NCBI GenBank assembly: GCA_031841125.1
Contig: CM063108.1
Span: forward strand, 66,188,344 to 66,252,343
Direction: 5' to 3'
DNA: 64,000 nucleotides
Origin: Acanthococcus lagerstroemiae
Lineage: Eukaryota > Arthropoda > Insecta > Hemiptera > Eriococcidae
Part shown: positions 25,200-35,590 of the stretch, piece by piece
How positions within the stretch are numbered: the stretch's first letter is position 1
Layout: every line of letters begins with the position of its first letter
Made by a program: the position numbers and the translations under genes
The notes under the pieces: model-generated
What the model saw: the letters and a program-made list of their open reading frames with translations, nothing else
Told to the model about the DNA's origin: nothing
Database searches by the model: none

Positions 25200-25366
25200 G
25201 CGTGGCGTAGCGTCAGGGGGGCACAGGGGGCACGTGCCTCTCCTCCCAATATTTTTACATAGACCTCTAATATTGGCGATTTTTAAAAAATACCTCAATT
25301 TTCGACTTTTTCTCCCTTGAAAACCTGATTATGCCCCCCTTTGGGGAATCCCTAGCTACGCCACTG
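25200..25366 (+). mobile_element. hAT-type MITE, CAGTGGCG family, short form (about 167 bp)
   Basis: The ends GTGGCGTAGC and GCTACGCCACTG form an inverted repeat. The core (CCTCTAATATTGGCGATTTT ... CCTCAATTTTCGACTTTTTC) matches the family members at 30320, 41456, 56608 and 63601. The first bases of the left tip are altered and no clear 8-bp duplication remains, so this is an older copy. Confidence 0.75.
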
Positions 25367-27019
25367 CCTATGCCAATCGATAATAATTTATGAAGATCGA
25401 ATACTAAAATTCGAACCCTATTTTCAATTCGCTCCCTTAATGATGAAATCTCGGATTTGCAACAGTAATATGAACAGCCTTTTGCAAGAGTGTTATATGT
25501 AAGTCCAATTGTGAGTTAAGCGGTGTAACAGAAAGTACTTTTTACGAGGAATGCGATGGCACCACTGGATTTCCAGTGCGATCACTCAAAAAAAAAAAAA
25601 AAAAAAGAAAAGAAGAAGAGAGAACGATGACGGGATTTTGCAAGAATGTTATAAGTCCATTCCAACGTTGAACGTGCACTATCCACAGCTAGGGCACGCC
25701 TTCTGTTCATTCACGGACTTATAACATTTTGTACAACTATGCACTTCACTTATTTATTCAAAATGTTATAAGTTACAACTCGTTTTTTTTGAAGCTCTAC
25801 AAAATGCCTGCAATTAAAGGAAGCGTTACCGAAACGGTGCTGCTACCTACTGCTATTTTTTTCAAACTGCAGACACCACTCAGACACTCGTAATTCGTAT
25901 AGGAATCTTCTTTTTCCTCTTATGAAAAATTGCGTTTTTGGACTTATAACACCCTTGCTAAAGCTAGTTCATATACAAAATACAGTCACGTGCATCGCCA
26001 GATTTTCTGCCATCCAGAGTGGACAAGAGCGATTCTTAGGAGGAAAAATATACAATCTTTGTGACAGGAAAGTTTGTCTGAAAAAGTTTGCCTTACGAAA
26101 ATTTGCTTGAGCAAATTCGCCGAAGATGAAAATTTACCAGCGCCGGAAATTCGGGCGGATGTATTCTTGAAGTGAGAGTGTTATCTGATGATTCATTAAG
26201 AGTTTGGAACCATTTAAGCCGGCCTCGTCGGGTCTTTTGGCTAACGCTGACAGGTTCACATTCGCTCGTCATCTCTCGGACGAATTTCCACCTTCGTCGA
26301 ATTTTCGGAAGGCAGATCTTCCCATCTGGCAAATTTTCAACTATGGCTGCTGATATTTGCAGGCAAATTTCCAGTGACATAATGCATATTTTGGAAATCG
26401 AGGAAGCGAGTTAATGCTCCATCCTCCTCCTCGTGGCGACGCTTGTACATAACCATCTACGGCACAGTACGACCGAGTTGAATTTTAGATACCTATCACA
26501 AACTGCTGTTAGTATTAACGGGGCACAGGAATACATAATACGACTTGAAAAAGTTGACAACTAGCAATGCAATTTGAGTGTAAATGAACAGTTATATGAG
26601 TCTTCTGTGCCTGTTACAAGGCCAAGGGTTCTCAAACTAGAATTGTTTTGTGCACATTTTTCCTTTCAATATGTCATTGAAGAAAATGTGATAACATTCA
26701 TGTTGGTATGCTATTGCCAATAAAATCTCTCAAGCTAACATCTTAGTAACACGGGTGAGGGTTGCTTTCTTTTTTGTTCTCAACTGAAATGCTTCTGTTA
26801 TATTCGTTTTTGTAGAAAAATGAAGTTAACTGAAACATTAGAAATCCATAACCTTTGAAATAATTGAAGCTAAATTTACGAGGCTTAGTTATTTTAGGAA
26901 ACCACATGACTCTTTTGCAACAATGTTACATCAAAATTAGTCAGTTGAATGCAAATTTTGTTTGTATCTCTTCCCTTTTGAGAATCCATGAACCCGCAGG
27001 TTTTTTGGAAATCGTACGA
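25367..27019. other. Non-coding stretch with an A-run
   Basis: Contains a poly(A) run at about 25588-25605 and repeated short phrases such as ACTTATAACA and AATGTTATAAGT around 25490-25780, probably a small diverged repeat. No gene recognised. Confidence 0.35.
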
Positions 27020-27400
27020 GAAATGTTTAGTTCGGACCGCAGCGAGGGCATTCGAAATGAAAACATAAGAGCTAGTAGAAAAAGCGCTTGTATTGAACGA
27101 TCGATAGTAAAAGCAGATCTGCGTGAGTGCTAAGCATAAACTATAACTGAACTAAACTGATGTCCTGGCCGATTAAGGGAGAAAAAGGAGAGTGAGTCAT
27201 GAGAAGAAGAAGAAGAAGAACGTGGTTTTGAAAAAATCACGTACCAGAAGTACAGGAATGTAGGAAACAAAAGACGTTTGTTAAACGCTGGCATTGTACT
27301 ATGTAAAACGCAGCCAGGCAGGACAGTTTATACGAAAATATATATTCGAGAGGAGAGGGTCGCCGCAAATCTATTACTATTGAAATTAGGACACGAGTCT
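27020..27400 (+). repeat. Composite interspersed repeat, uninterrupted copy
   Basis: This sequence matches, in two separate blocks, the DNA on either side of the insertion at 62076-63285. Shared landmarks are GTAGAAAAA, a GTGAGTCATGAGAAGAAG-type block, AACGTGGTTTTGAAAA, then TCACGTAC, GGAAACAAAAGAC-like and GAGGAGAGGGTCRCCGCA. It contains a GAA run at 27201-27220. The family identity is unknown. Confidence 0.75.
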
Positions 27401-27514
27401 AAATGTCTAGCAACTTTTATACTCCTCGCGGTAAATACTACAGGATGGCCAACTTCCTAGGGTCATATTCGGAGAACCTTTAGCTCTAGAGCTAAGGTGA
27501 AAAGGGTCATGTTC

Positions 27515-28450
27515 ACACAGCATTTGGATAGCCCTTAGCTCTGTTACTAAAGGCTCTGTCTTCGGCTGAAGATTGGCAGTGGGTTCTCAACATACCGTGC
27601 AGTGGAAGATAGTGATAGTTTGAGGGGACAGAGTATCATGCGCTCGTTTTTCTAGAATATTAAACTGTCTATGAGTTAGGTCTCCTTCAGGTCCCTCAAG
27701 CTCTGCGCTTGTCATTCAGTATCAATAACAGAATTTCAAGGAGAATCGCCGAAGGCCTATAATGATACATCATTCAACATATTCGCAGAGAAGGTTGACT
27801 TAGCAACAGTGGCGGATCTAGAAATTTTCTAAAGAGAGTGTTTTGAGAATAAAACTTTTTCCACCTCCGCCCCCTAATAAACCGAGATGGATGTCATTTT
27901 AAAAAGTTTCTAAAGACAAGTTTCATAATGTGATTAAATCGTTTCAAAATGAACATTGTAGACTGTAGTGCTGCAGATACTCAAAAACAGGGCATTTTTA
28001 TATAATGTGCTTTCGCAATGTTTTTTTTTCTTCTTCGGCCCGAAGGGATGTCCGAACCCCGTCCCCCATAGATCCGCCACTGTTTAGCAGTCTACTTGTG
28101 GTGATTCTACCGCCTGATGAGAAAATGTTCACATAACATTTGGATAGCCTTTAGCTCTGTAACTAAAGGCTCTGTCTTCGGCTGAAGTTTGGCAATTGGT
28201 TCTGAAGATACACAGCAGTGGCGGATAAGGCTGAGAAGGGAGTATCATACGCTCGTTTTTTCAGGAGTGGAGAGATTGTTGGAAAAAATTAACTGTCTAC
28301 GAGCTAGGTCTCATTTAGGTCCCTTAAGCTCTGCGTTTGTCATTCTGTACAAATAACAGAATTTCAAGGAGAATCGCCGAAGGCCTGTGATGATACTTCA
28401 CTCAACGTATTCGCAGAGGAGGTTGACTTGGCAATCTATTTGCGATGTTT
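27515..28450. repeat. Tandem duplication, unit about 300 bp, first copy carrying a MITE
   Basis: Copy A (about 27515-27806, resuming at 28083-28125) and copy B (about 28125-28450) share TTTGGATAGCC, TTAGCTCTG, GGCTCTGTCTTCGGCTGAAG, AATTTCAAGGAGAATCGCCG and TTCGCAGAG in order, about 85% identical. The A copy is interrupted by the element at 27807-28082; the B copy is not. Neither copy codes for protein. Confidence 0.88.
27807..28082. mobile_element. hAT-type MITE (276 bp) in a duplicated unit
   Basis: The ends CAGTGGCGGATCTAG and, reverse-complemented from the right, CAGTGGCGGATCTATG form a near-perfect inverted repeat. The flanks CTTAGCAA (27799-27806) and TTTAGCAG (28083-28090) agree at 6 of 8. 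The paralogous empty site at about 28428-28437 (CTTGGCAATC) confirms the boundary. Confidence 0.9.
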
Positions 28451-29389
28451 CTACCCCTTTGACAAGACAAGTATATACAACCTTTTCTACAGATAATTTC
28501 AGGCCGAATGGTTTTCGTTCGAGATACATTTTGATACAACGAACAGTTACAAAGGTATTCATCAAAAATCAGGCCGTGGTTCGCATTTTCCACAACCGAC
28601 CCTAAATTAGAGCTAATTCGCCCGCACTAATAAGTATAAGGAAAGTTACGACGGTGATGAAAAATTACCAACGTAATTTATTGTCATTCGTGGTTAAATT
28701 TTTTTTTTGGTACGATTATTGATATATAACATTTCTCTGTATAGGCTTTCGTGTTGGTATGAATGCTTTTTTATAAGTTATGTTTGTCCAACGAGCGACA
28801 AATCGAAAACGAATTCAATTCGCGATCGTGAGGTCTGATAGCTTTGTGCATCGTTTTCGCTCGTTCGTGCTGCTGACGTGAATCAAAATTCAACTAATAA
28901 ACAAGTACGGTGCATATGCGTCTGTAACCCGCACCTATTTCGAGTCTGATTGTCGACTCCCCGCGAAACTTGACTCACTCCGAAATCCTTTTAAAGAAAG
29001 GCCGTTAGCATCTTCCATTAACGTTACCAAACTCGTGACCTTCTCGAGCCCCAACCCCAGCTATTTACTATGTTATATCTGTAGATTTTTTTTTTTTTTT
29101 TCAATATAGAATCGTCACACACGTTGTTATTGTAATAATATATTTAGTTACTGTTTAATTATATAGGCGTGCCGATGCAGAGTTTGTTATTTATTATTCT
29201 CGATAAAACGTATATTCTATAATATATATAAAAAGAAAAAAAATGTACGTAAAACTTGGGAGTAAATGAGCTTAAAGATATTACTGCTATTAGTTTTACC
29301 CTACATGTGTAAGCGGCTGAGGTAGTTTGTTATATACTTTCTGGTAATGTTTCATTTTTTCAAAAAATAAAAAAATTTCCGAAAACCCG
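28451..29389. other. Non-coding AT-rich stretch
   Basis: No gene recognised. A T-run at about 29085-29101 and AATAAA-like strings give it a 3'-UTR-like look on the plus strand, without any visible upstream coding region. Confidence 0.3.
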
Positions 29390-29714
29390 ATGTTTTTTTT
29401 TCTTCCACTCTCTCTCTCTTTCTCTCTCGTTCTTCGAACAATTTTTTCGAATGAATCGCGATCGCGCCTATATTTCCGCGATACCTATGACGCGGAATCG
29501 TCGCATCGACCTCGCATGCTCGATGACATTCGGCGTGCCCGCTGTCCGGCGCCAGCGAAAGTGTTTTTCAGCAGCCGAGCAAGCCGCTGTAGAAGAATGC
29601 CGAATGCACTAATGGTGGCCGACCGAAGACCGAACGTCATAGAAGTCGTATGGAGATGGAACATGGAACCGAACCCGAAGAGGCCGCCGACTAGAGGCTC
29701 TCAATTTGAACGAC

Positions 29715-29722
29715 TCTATAAG
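29715..29722 (+). promoter_or_regulatory. TATA-like string upstream of candidate first exon
   Basis: TCTATAAG lies about 55 bp before the ATG at 29772, inside a block much richer in CpG than its surroundings. This would allow a short 5' UTR. Support is only positional. Confidence 0.25.
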
Positions 29723-29771
29723 AACTGGAGTCAAGGTCGCCGCAACGCCATTCCAGTTCCACCGCAGCGAG

Positions 29772-29826
29772 ATGAACGCATCGTCTTTGGCATTTTTCGC
29801 GCTCGCCGTCGCCTGCCTGCACACGG
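29772..29826 (+). CDS. Candidate first coding exon: signal peptide followed by splice donor
   Basis: Starting at ATG 29772, the frame reads MNASSLAFFALAVACLHTG, a compact signal peptide with a hydrophobic core (LAFFALAVACL). It runs directly into GGTGAGTAC, a strong 5' splice donor (GT at 29827), giving a phase 1 intron. Signal-peptide exons ending in phase 1 are common in secreted and membrane proteins of animals, including ligand-gated channels and Ig-like proteins. The surrounding 29400-30250 block is CpG-rich, as expected of a conserved 5' gene end. No second exon is recognised in the rest of the window, so the product cannot be named and the intron would be very long or reach beyond the window. 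A chance hydrophobic frame next to a GTGAGT is the alternative. Confidence 0.5.
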
Positions 29827-29924
29827 GTGAGTACAACTTATTTAATTTCGCCGTACTCGCGATTTATTTACTCGTATTTCGCTCATTACTCGCGATGTGA
29901 TGCACAGAGTTAGGTGTGTTCGCG

Positions 29925-29927
<3 letters not shown>

Positions 29928-29955
<28 letters not shown>
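29928..29955. repeat. AC dinucleotide microsatellite
   Basis: About 14 AC units, located roughly 100 bp into the putative first intron after the 29772-29826 exon. Confidence 0.95.
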
Positions 29956-29958
<3 letters not shown>

Positions 29959-30311
29959 TACACACGTATGTGCGTGGGAGAGAGGATGACCGGAGCTAAA
30001 ATTCGTTGCAAAACTCCAGTCACGAAATTTATGGCCGGTATGCACGCGAGAATTCGTCACAACTGCCGACACGACGACCGCGAGCTCTATCGATTTCCAC
30101 CATTTCCATCATCCGCAATTTCGCTAATTGTGTATCGTCGTCGGCTGAATTTGGGAAATTTATTTGCCACGTCGCCAGCCCGACCTCTGGTCGAATCGAA
30201 GTTTCGCCTGTATTCCAACGTCGACGACCCGCGACGAACACCCAAGATCTAGAATATTCGCGAATCTGCAGAAAGTGTCACGTATTCGTTTCCCGGACAT
30301 CTTTCGAATCA
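29956..30311. other. CpG-rich flank of the candidate first exon
   Basis: Several overlapping short frames exist only because stop codons are rarer in this GC-richer block. None has a recognisable domain. It would be intron or regulatory DNA if the exon at 29772 is real. Confidence 0.3.
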
Positions 30312-30319
30312 GTCATCAT

Positions 30320-30473
30320 CAGTGGTGTAGCTAGGGGTTTCCCAATAGGGGGCACAATAAGGTTTTCAAGGGAGAAAAATTCGAAAAGTAAGGTATTTTT
30401 GAAAAATTGCCGATATGAGAGGACTATGTAAAAATATTGGAGGGAGCACGTGCCCCCCGACGCTACGCCTTTG
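30320..30473 (-). mobile_element. hAT-type MITE, CAGTGGCG family, short form (154 bp)
   Basis: The ends CAGTGGTGTAGC and GCTACGCCTTTG form the inverted repeat. The interior is the reverse complement of the 25200 copy, including GGCACGTGC and the TCTAATATTGGCGATTTT-like core. The flanks GTCATCAT (30312-30319) and TTCATCAT (30474-30481) agree at 7 of 8. Confidence 0.85.
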
Positions 30474-30929
30474 TTCATCATACCTTTCAGCTCGGGACCT
30501 CAAAATTCTAAAACGCTTCCGAATGTACATAGAATTTCACGCATTCCCCGATCATTTTCCAGAACAGGCATCCGAGCAGCTTCAGACCAGATAGGATTCT
30601 CATTTTGAATTCTGAGAAGTATTGGGTGCCCCCCCCCCCCACTAACCAAAATCTTTAGCGAGATCCTAAAACTGAAACAACTCCAAAACAATGAAATGAA
30701 TCAGAAATTATCCTACTTTTCAAGGAAAAACCACCCGGCTAACATAAACAACTATCGACCGACTGGTCCTTCTCTGAGTGTGTGTAAAAGTTTCACGCAT
30801 ACTTTGAAAGGACGTATTTATGACCCTTCCGATGAACACCAGCCCAAGGAGCAAGCTCGGTTCAAAAAATTGTTTTCAGCTGTATATCTGTTCAACTGAA
30901 CTTTGGAAGAAGCAATGTGGCAATAAGAC

Positions 30930-31115
30930 TGTGACGAGAGGGGGAGGGGGAGGCGAAGATGGTAAATTTGAAAATTTACCAATTTTTTAATTGAAAAAAA
31001 TAATAAACAAACAAACAAACGTTCTCAGAAAATGAACAATTCAAATGAACAGTTTCAAAATTTACCGACTGCCAAATTATTGGGGGTGTTTCACCCCCCC
31101 CCCCTAGGTTCGTCC
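30930..31115. repeat. A-rich interspersed repeat, copy 1
   Basis: Contains AAATTTACC, ACAAACAAACAAACGTT, AAAATGAACAATTCAAATGA, TTACCGACTG and then a G/C-run. The same order recurs at 32330-32555. The right end CTAGGTTCGTCCC resembles the CAGGGACGAA-type tip seen at 32300 and 42824, so this may be another hAT-type MITE family, but I find no convincing target duplication. Confidence 0.5.
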
Positions 31116-31459
31116 CTTCAAATGCAGATTGGAATCTTATCCCCCAAGCAGGCATATTTGTGCATATGAGCATAGCCTAGTCTGGAAGGGTAAGCTGGAA
31201 GGATGTTAGGAATACTTGAGAGGAACACATAACTTCCTTTACACATTAAGGTGATCGTTATTTACTCTTGGTGATCTTTTTTTGAATTTCCTCTGATTCG
31301 TCTCCTAAACTGGTTCCAATAAAATCAATTTTAAAAAAACAAACAAAAAACTACAAAGTTTTTAGGTCGATCGGATTAGGGGAATCCATGCCACAAGCTC
31401 CCTTTCGTTCTTATGAGAAAAACACATAACATACGGCTCATAAAGCTCGGCCCAGACAG

Positions 31460-31993
31460 AAACTCAGCTAGCAGGGGTGACGAGGACCCAAACAGCAATG
31501 GAGAGATCCATAATTGGAATAAAAAGAGCTGACAGGTGGAGCAACATGAGGATTAGAACGAAAACACGGATGACTGACTGCAGGTATACGATCAAGAAGC
31601 TCAAGATCGACTACGCCGGCCATGTTGCCAGAAGGGCGGAAGGTAGATGGGAAAGGAGAGTTATGGAATGGCAACCTAGAGTCAACAAACGGAAGGTGGG
31701 GAGACTGAAAAAATTTGGAAAGACGAAATTGTACAGGTAACAGGGGTAGCTTGGGGAAGGGACGCCAGGAATAGAGGGCCATGGAGACAGGTCAGGGAGG
31801 CCTATACCCAAGGCTGGGCATACGGGGTCGTTTAGGACTACGTTCAGTACCTTTTTTTTCCAGATTATATTATGTTATCTTTCATGTTATTTTTCTCATT
31901 TTTATATACATATTACCGTCAATAGTAAGAGGTAAATCTGTAAATTAAGCCCCAACGAACTTGTAACGTGGCAGAAATAAATAAATATTCACC
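31460..31993 (+). pseudogene. RTE-like non-LTR retrotransposon fragment, 5'-truncated, C-terminal region and 3' tail
   Basis: The translated sequence has the conserved post-palm region of RTE/BovB-type reverse transcriptases: TAMERSIIGI, a DR..N..IR spacing, LKIDYAGHVARR, then RW..RV.EWQPR. A frameshift near 31720 moves the end (AWGRDARNRGPWRQVREAYT) to another frame. The 3' end is marked by an AAATAAATAAATA tail (about 31979-31993). The polymerase palm is absent, so the fragment is inactive. Confidence 0.85.
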
Positions 31994-32299
31994 AGGACCA
32001 AAGCCCGTAAATTAAACAATAGAACTTTTGCTATCGGACTCAGCTTGTGACACTGGAAAATAAGTCTGCTGCTTTCAATTTTTAGATTTTAATAAAACTT
32101 CAACTTCCTCAACTTTCGGGCTCTAGGTCAAACAGCGAATTAAGCAACAACAGAATAGTCATTGAAATTCGAAATTCAACGTTGGCTACCGACTTTTAGA
32201 TTTTCGAAATATCTTACACATTTCAACTTTGTTTCAACCTTTCGGATAACGTTCGATACTCAGCTTGAAACCTTCGGCTTTTGACTGACTAGTCTTCGA

Positions 32300-32555
32300 C
32301 AGGAGTCCAGGAACGAAATTTGACTTTCAGTTTGAGGAGGTGGAGAAGAAAAATTTGCCGTCAAATATTTTTTAAAAACTGAAAATTCGCTGATAAAATT
32401 AAAAAAAAAATAAAAATTTACCGATTTTTAAATCGAAATATTTTTCAATTGAAAAAAAAAAGAACAAACAAACGTTTATAAAAATTGAAAAATTCAAATG
32501 AACATTTGCAAAATTTGCCGACTGATAAATTTTTGAAGTGGGGGGGAAGCGGTGT
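32300..32555. repeat. A-rich interspersed repeat, copy 2
   Basis: This is the diverged partner of 30930-31115 (AAATTTACCG, TTTTTCAATTGAAAAAA, AACAAACAAACGTT, TTCAAATGAACATT, TTTGCCGACTG, G-run). It begins with CAGGAACGAA and abuts the RTE fragment, which starts abruptly after it. Confidence 0.5.
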
Positions 32556-32883
32556 CCCCCATAATTTTCCCCTTGGACGGAGAATATTTGAACAAAAGAT
32601 TTGCTGATGACGTAGTTAGCAACCCGAACGAGTTACTGGAGAATGCCGAAGAGCTTCTAAAAGTGTGTAAGCAAGCTGGACTAAATGTAAACATGAGCAA
32701 AACGAAGCTCCTCTCGAACGCTAGGCAAGAACCAGTAGCATGGGAAGGGGGGCAGAATTGTGAGAAACAGCTTGAATACTTGCGACAAGGGTAACCTTCA
32801 AAGGGGTCCGGGAAAAAGAACTGTTAAGTAGGATTAAAAGTGGCTGGAGCAGTTACTGGGAACTAAAAAATGTGTATTCATAA
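32556..32883 (+). pseudogene. RTE-like reverse transcriptase fragment, left part (interrupted)
   Basis: The frame reads DGEYLNKRFADDVV (catalytic FADD at 32600-32611) followed by the typical palm/thumb sequence LKVCKQAGLNVNMSKTKLL. A frameshift near 32790 shifts the continuing VTFKGVREKELLSRIKSGWS segment. It stops where the 32886-34020 insertion begins and resumes at 34023. Confidence 0.88.
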
Positions 32884-33029
32884 TACTGTGCAACAATTTT
32901 TATTTCTCTGTTTGTCCATGGGTTCTCGTTGGTATTTTCGGATAGCTTAGGTCTAGAAAAAACAAAAAACTGCAACAGACTTCTTAGAATTTTGGTTTTG
33001 TCCTAGCTGTCAGCCTGATAACACACTTA

Positions 33030-33863
33030 CAGGTGTCTACTGGATTAATAATTCTGAAATCAAGGTGTCTACAAGAATGGAAAAATATAAATTCCTGACT
33101 TTTTCCAAACTTTTTCTTTCTCTTCCTACCTTTACAGTATAGACAGTATATATTTATGTTTATACTACTAGACGCTATGGTTAAAATGAACTGAAATTTT
33201 AAGTTGATTTTTGGGTGAAAGCATTAGGAAGGTGTTCACAGATATACATAAAAACAAACAAAGCGATGAACTAAGTTATGAATTATATTTCTTCAAGTAT
33301 TTCATTCTGTAAAACTTTACCAAGGAGATGAAAAATTCCAAACTTCTTAAAAATATTGTTCAATTTCCTGACTATTTCCAAACTTCCTGACCTACTTTTC
33401 AAATTCCTGACTTTTTCCAAACTTTCCAAATTTTCCAAACCTGTAGACACCTTGGAAATTCATGACTTTTCATGACCTTTTCATGGTAATTTCTACGACC
33501 TTATTTTTATTGCTCAAACGACGTTCATTCAGAGTCCCCCTCCCCGCATTTTTTGTTCTCTTTGCTCGTATATTGAATTAGCGGGTTGCGAGGGTGATAG
33601 CTCCGTCTTCAATGTAGACCGCGTATTTTATTTACCATTGATTTATATTGATATCGCGTCGCATTTTGTTTCTAAATTCAATTTTTTAGTGGAAATTGGT
33701 AAATATCTCCTTTCCCATGTTGTAATTCCACTGTTACGTAATTTTGCAAAAATTTAAAACCGTCACTTAAAACTCATGACTTTTTCATGACTTTTTGAAT
33801 TTTAATGACCACTGAGAAAAACTCATGACTTTTTAATGACTTTTATGACCAGTAGACACCCTG
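33030..33863. mobile_element. CAGGGTGTC-group TIR element, outer copy of a nested pair
   Basis: The left tip CAGGTGTCTACTGG and the reverse-complemented right tip CAGGGTGTCTACTGG form an inverted repeat. The flanks ACTTA (33025-33029) and ACATA (33864-33868) agree at 4 of 5. The interior is rich in CATGACTTTT-like repeats and is interrupted by the 33061-33454 element. Confidence 0.8.
33061..33454. mobile_element. CAGGGTGTC-group TIR element, inner copy (394 bp), exact 5-bp duplication
   Basis: The tips CAAGGTGTCTACA and TGTAGACACCTTG are perfect inverted repeats. The flanks are identical, GAAAT at 33056-33060 and 33455-33459. The subterminal sequence has repeated TTCCTGACTTTTTCCAAAC motifs. 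It is non-coding. Confidence 0.9.
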
Positions 33864-34022
33864 ACATACAATACCACCACAGCGTGGCCAAATTCAAATC
33901 TGTCTATTATCTAGCTTGGAAACAAAGTCTCAGTCGATAGATGGTCCTTTCATCATTAACTATGATGTAAGAGACAAGAACAAACCATAAGTAGCCATGT
34001 CTATTTATTTTGTTGCACAGTG

Positions 34023-34530
34023 TAAGTTATCAAAATAACAAAGGCGAAGGTGTGGTGGAGTCGCGTGCAGCCAACAATTACACATGGGGCACGAACGTGG
34101 GCACTGACAAAAGCAAATATAAACAAACTTAGAACCATGGAGAGGAGCATAATGATAAGGTCGAAAATGTAAAAATCAAAATACAGACGAAACTAAAGGA
34201 CTTAAGGGAGACGGTCAAAAGTTTGAAATGGAAGTATGCAGGTCACATTATGAGGCAAGAAAATGACAGATGTGAAAGAAGGGTGAAGGGGTGGACATCA
34301 TATGACAAATTGAGAGGGTAGGTACAGCTATAACTCGGTGGAGACAAGAGCTCCAAGAGAGCTTGAACCCACATGGAGGAGACTACCCTAGACAAAAAGA
34401 AATGTAGGGAGGAAAAGGAGGCGTATGCTCAAAAATAGGCGAGTAGAGAACACAGCGGAAAGGATGAAGAAGGTGAACCCCGCCGGCCGTGGCACTTAAT
34501 GTCGTGAAAGTGTAATATATACCGATAAAA
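34023..34530 (+). pseudogene. RTE-like reverse transcriptase fragment, right part
   Basis: Resumes the 32556-32883 element: THGARTWALTKANINKLRTMERSIM, then after a frameshift LKWKYAGHIMRQENDRCERR. The 3' end runs into GATAAAA followed by an ATT array, a usual tail for this class. Stops and frameshifts show it is dead. Confidence 0.85.
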
Positions 34531-34560
34531 ATTATTATTATTATTATTATTATTATTATT
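34531..34560. repeat. ATT trinucleotide microsatellite
   Basis: Ten perfect ATT units directly at the 3' end of the RTE-like element, so probably its tail. Confidence 0.95.
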
Positions 34561-34744
34561 GTTAAGGATCACATCCACACTATTAATCAAATTCTGGTAA
34601 AATTTCGAGAATACAATATGGAGGTTAATTTCCTGTTCATTGACTTCAACTTCCGTCTCCCACAGAAGCATGTAACATTCGATGGCTATACAAGGTGCCC
34701 TTCTAAAATTTACATAAATACTGTATGATATTTACGAAAGTCGG

Positions 34745-35590
34745 TGGCATACATCAAGCTTGATAGAAGGGAAGAATATTTCCAAATTAAAAAAAAAAAG
34801 AAGGTCAAACAAGGGCACCCTCTTTCACCCAATATTTTCAACTGTGTGCTTAAACAGATCTTTCGGAAAATGGCTTGTACAAAAAAAGGTTAAAAGTTCA
34901 TGGAAAATGGATCAATCACTTGCCTTTTGCGGCCGATGTGGTTCTAATGACAAAAAATATTTTGGAAACAATGATAAACGAATTAAACCAGGAATGTAAA
35001 AACAACTAATGTCGAAACCAGCACCAACTTGGTGGATAATCTGGAAATAAAGAAATGTTTGTATTTAGGTTAAATTCCGTCTTTTGAAAACAAAATTAAA
35101 AACGAACTCGATGTAAGAATAACAAACGCATGAAGAGCCTTCTGGGCACACAAAAATATTCTAAAGGGTGCCGTGTTCTTGAAAGCTGCGTTTTTCCAGT
35201 ACTGGCGTATAAAGCCCAGACCTGGGCCTTTAACAAAAACCCAAACAACGAAACTCCAAAAAGGGCAATACGATATGTTACAGAACATTCTTGGAATCGA
35301 ACTAAAAATAAATGAGTAATCAGAAGATATACAAGCTACCACAAATATCTAAAACTTTAGATAGGTACGTCATTAAAAAATTTAAATTTAACTATGCAGG
35401 GCATATTGCGAGAGGAAATCGCAGTAAATGGAACTTGACCACTACAACATGAGTCCCATATGGTAGGAAGAGGAGAACGGGTAGGCCACCCACGAGATGG
35501 ACAGACGTGATAATAGGATTTGTTGGGTCATAAGATGGACCAGCGCGATCTATAACAGGAATGCATCGGCTAAGGTGACAAAAACCTATG
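34745..35590 (+). pseudogene. Second, different RTE-like reverse transcriptase remnant
   Basis: Motifs in order: VKQGHPLSPNIFN (34804-34842), LPFAADVVLMTK (FAADVV at 34925-34942, in place of the active F/YADD), VLAYKAQTWAF, LNYAGHIARG-like (about 35385-35412) and GRPPTRWTD. Several frameshifts and stops break the frame. The wording differs from the 32556-34530 copy, so it belongs to another subfamily. Confidence 0.85.

Larger units (their letters stand above)
32886..34020. mobile_element. TIR transposon inserted into an RTE element, itself carrying two nested insertions
   Basis: The left end CTGTGCAACAATTTTTATTT matches the reverse-complemented right end CTGTGCAACAAAATAAATAG. It lies precisely between two parts of the same reverse transcriptase. 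The left flank is TA and the right flank TG, possibly a mutated TA duplication, which would suggest Tc1/mariner. Without the inner insertions it would be about 300 bp and non-coding. Confidence 0.72.

Noticed and set aside
29390..29830. 146-codon frame starting with a Phe/Leu/Ser-rich segment
   Set aside because: The start derives from a CT-rich tract, and the rest is Arg/Pro-rich translation of CpG-rich DNA in a frame different from the signal-peptide exon.
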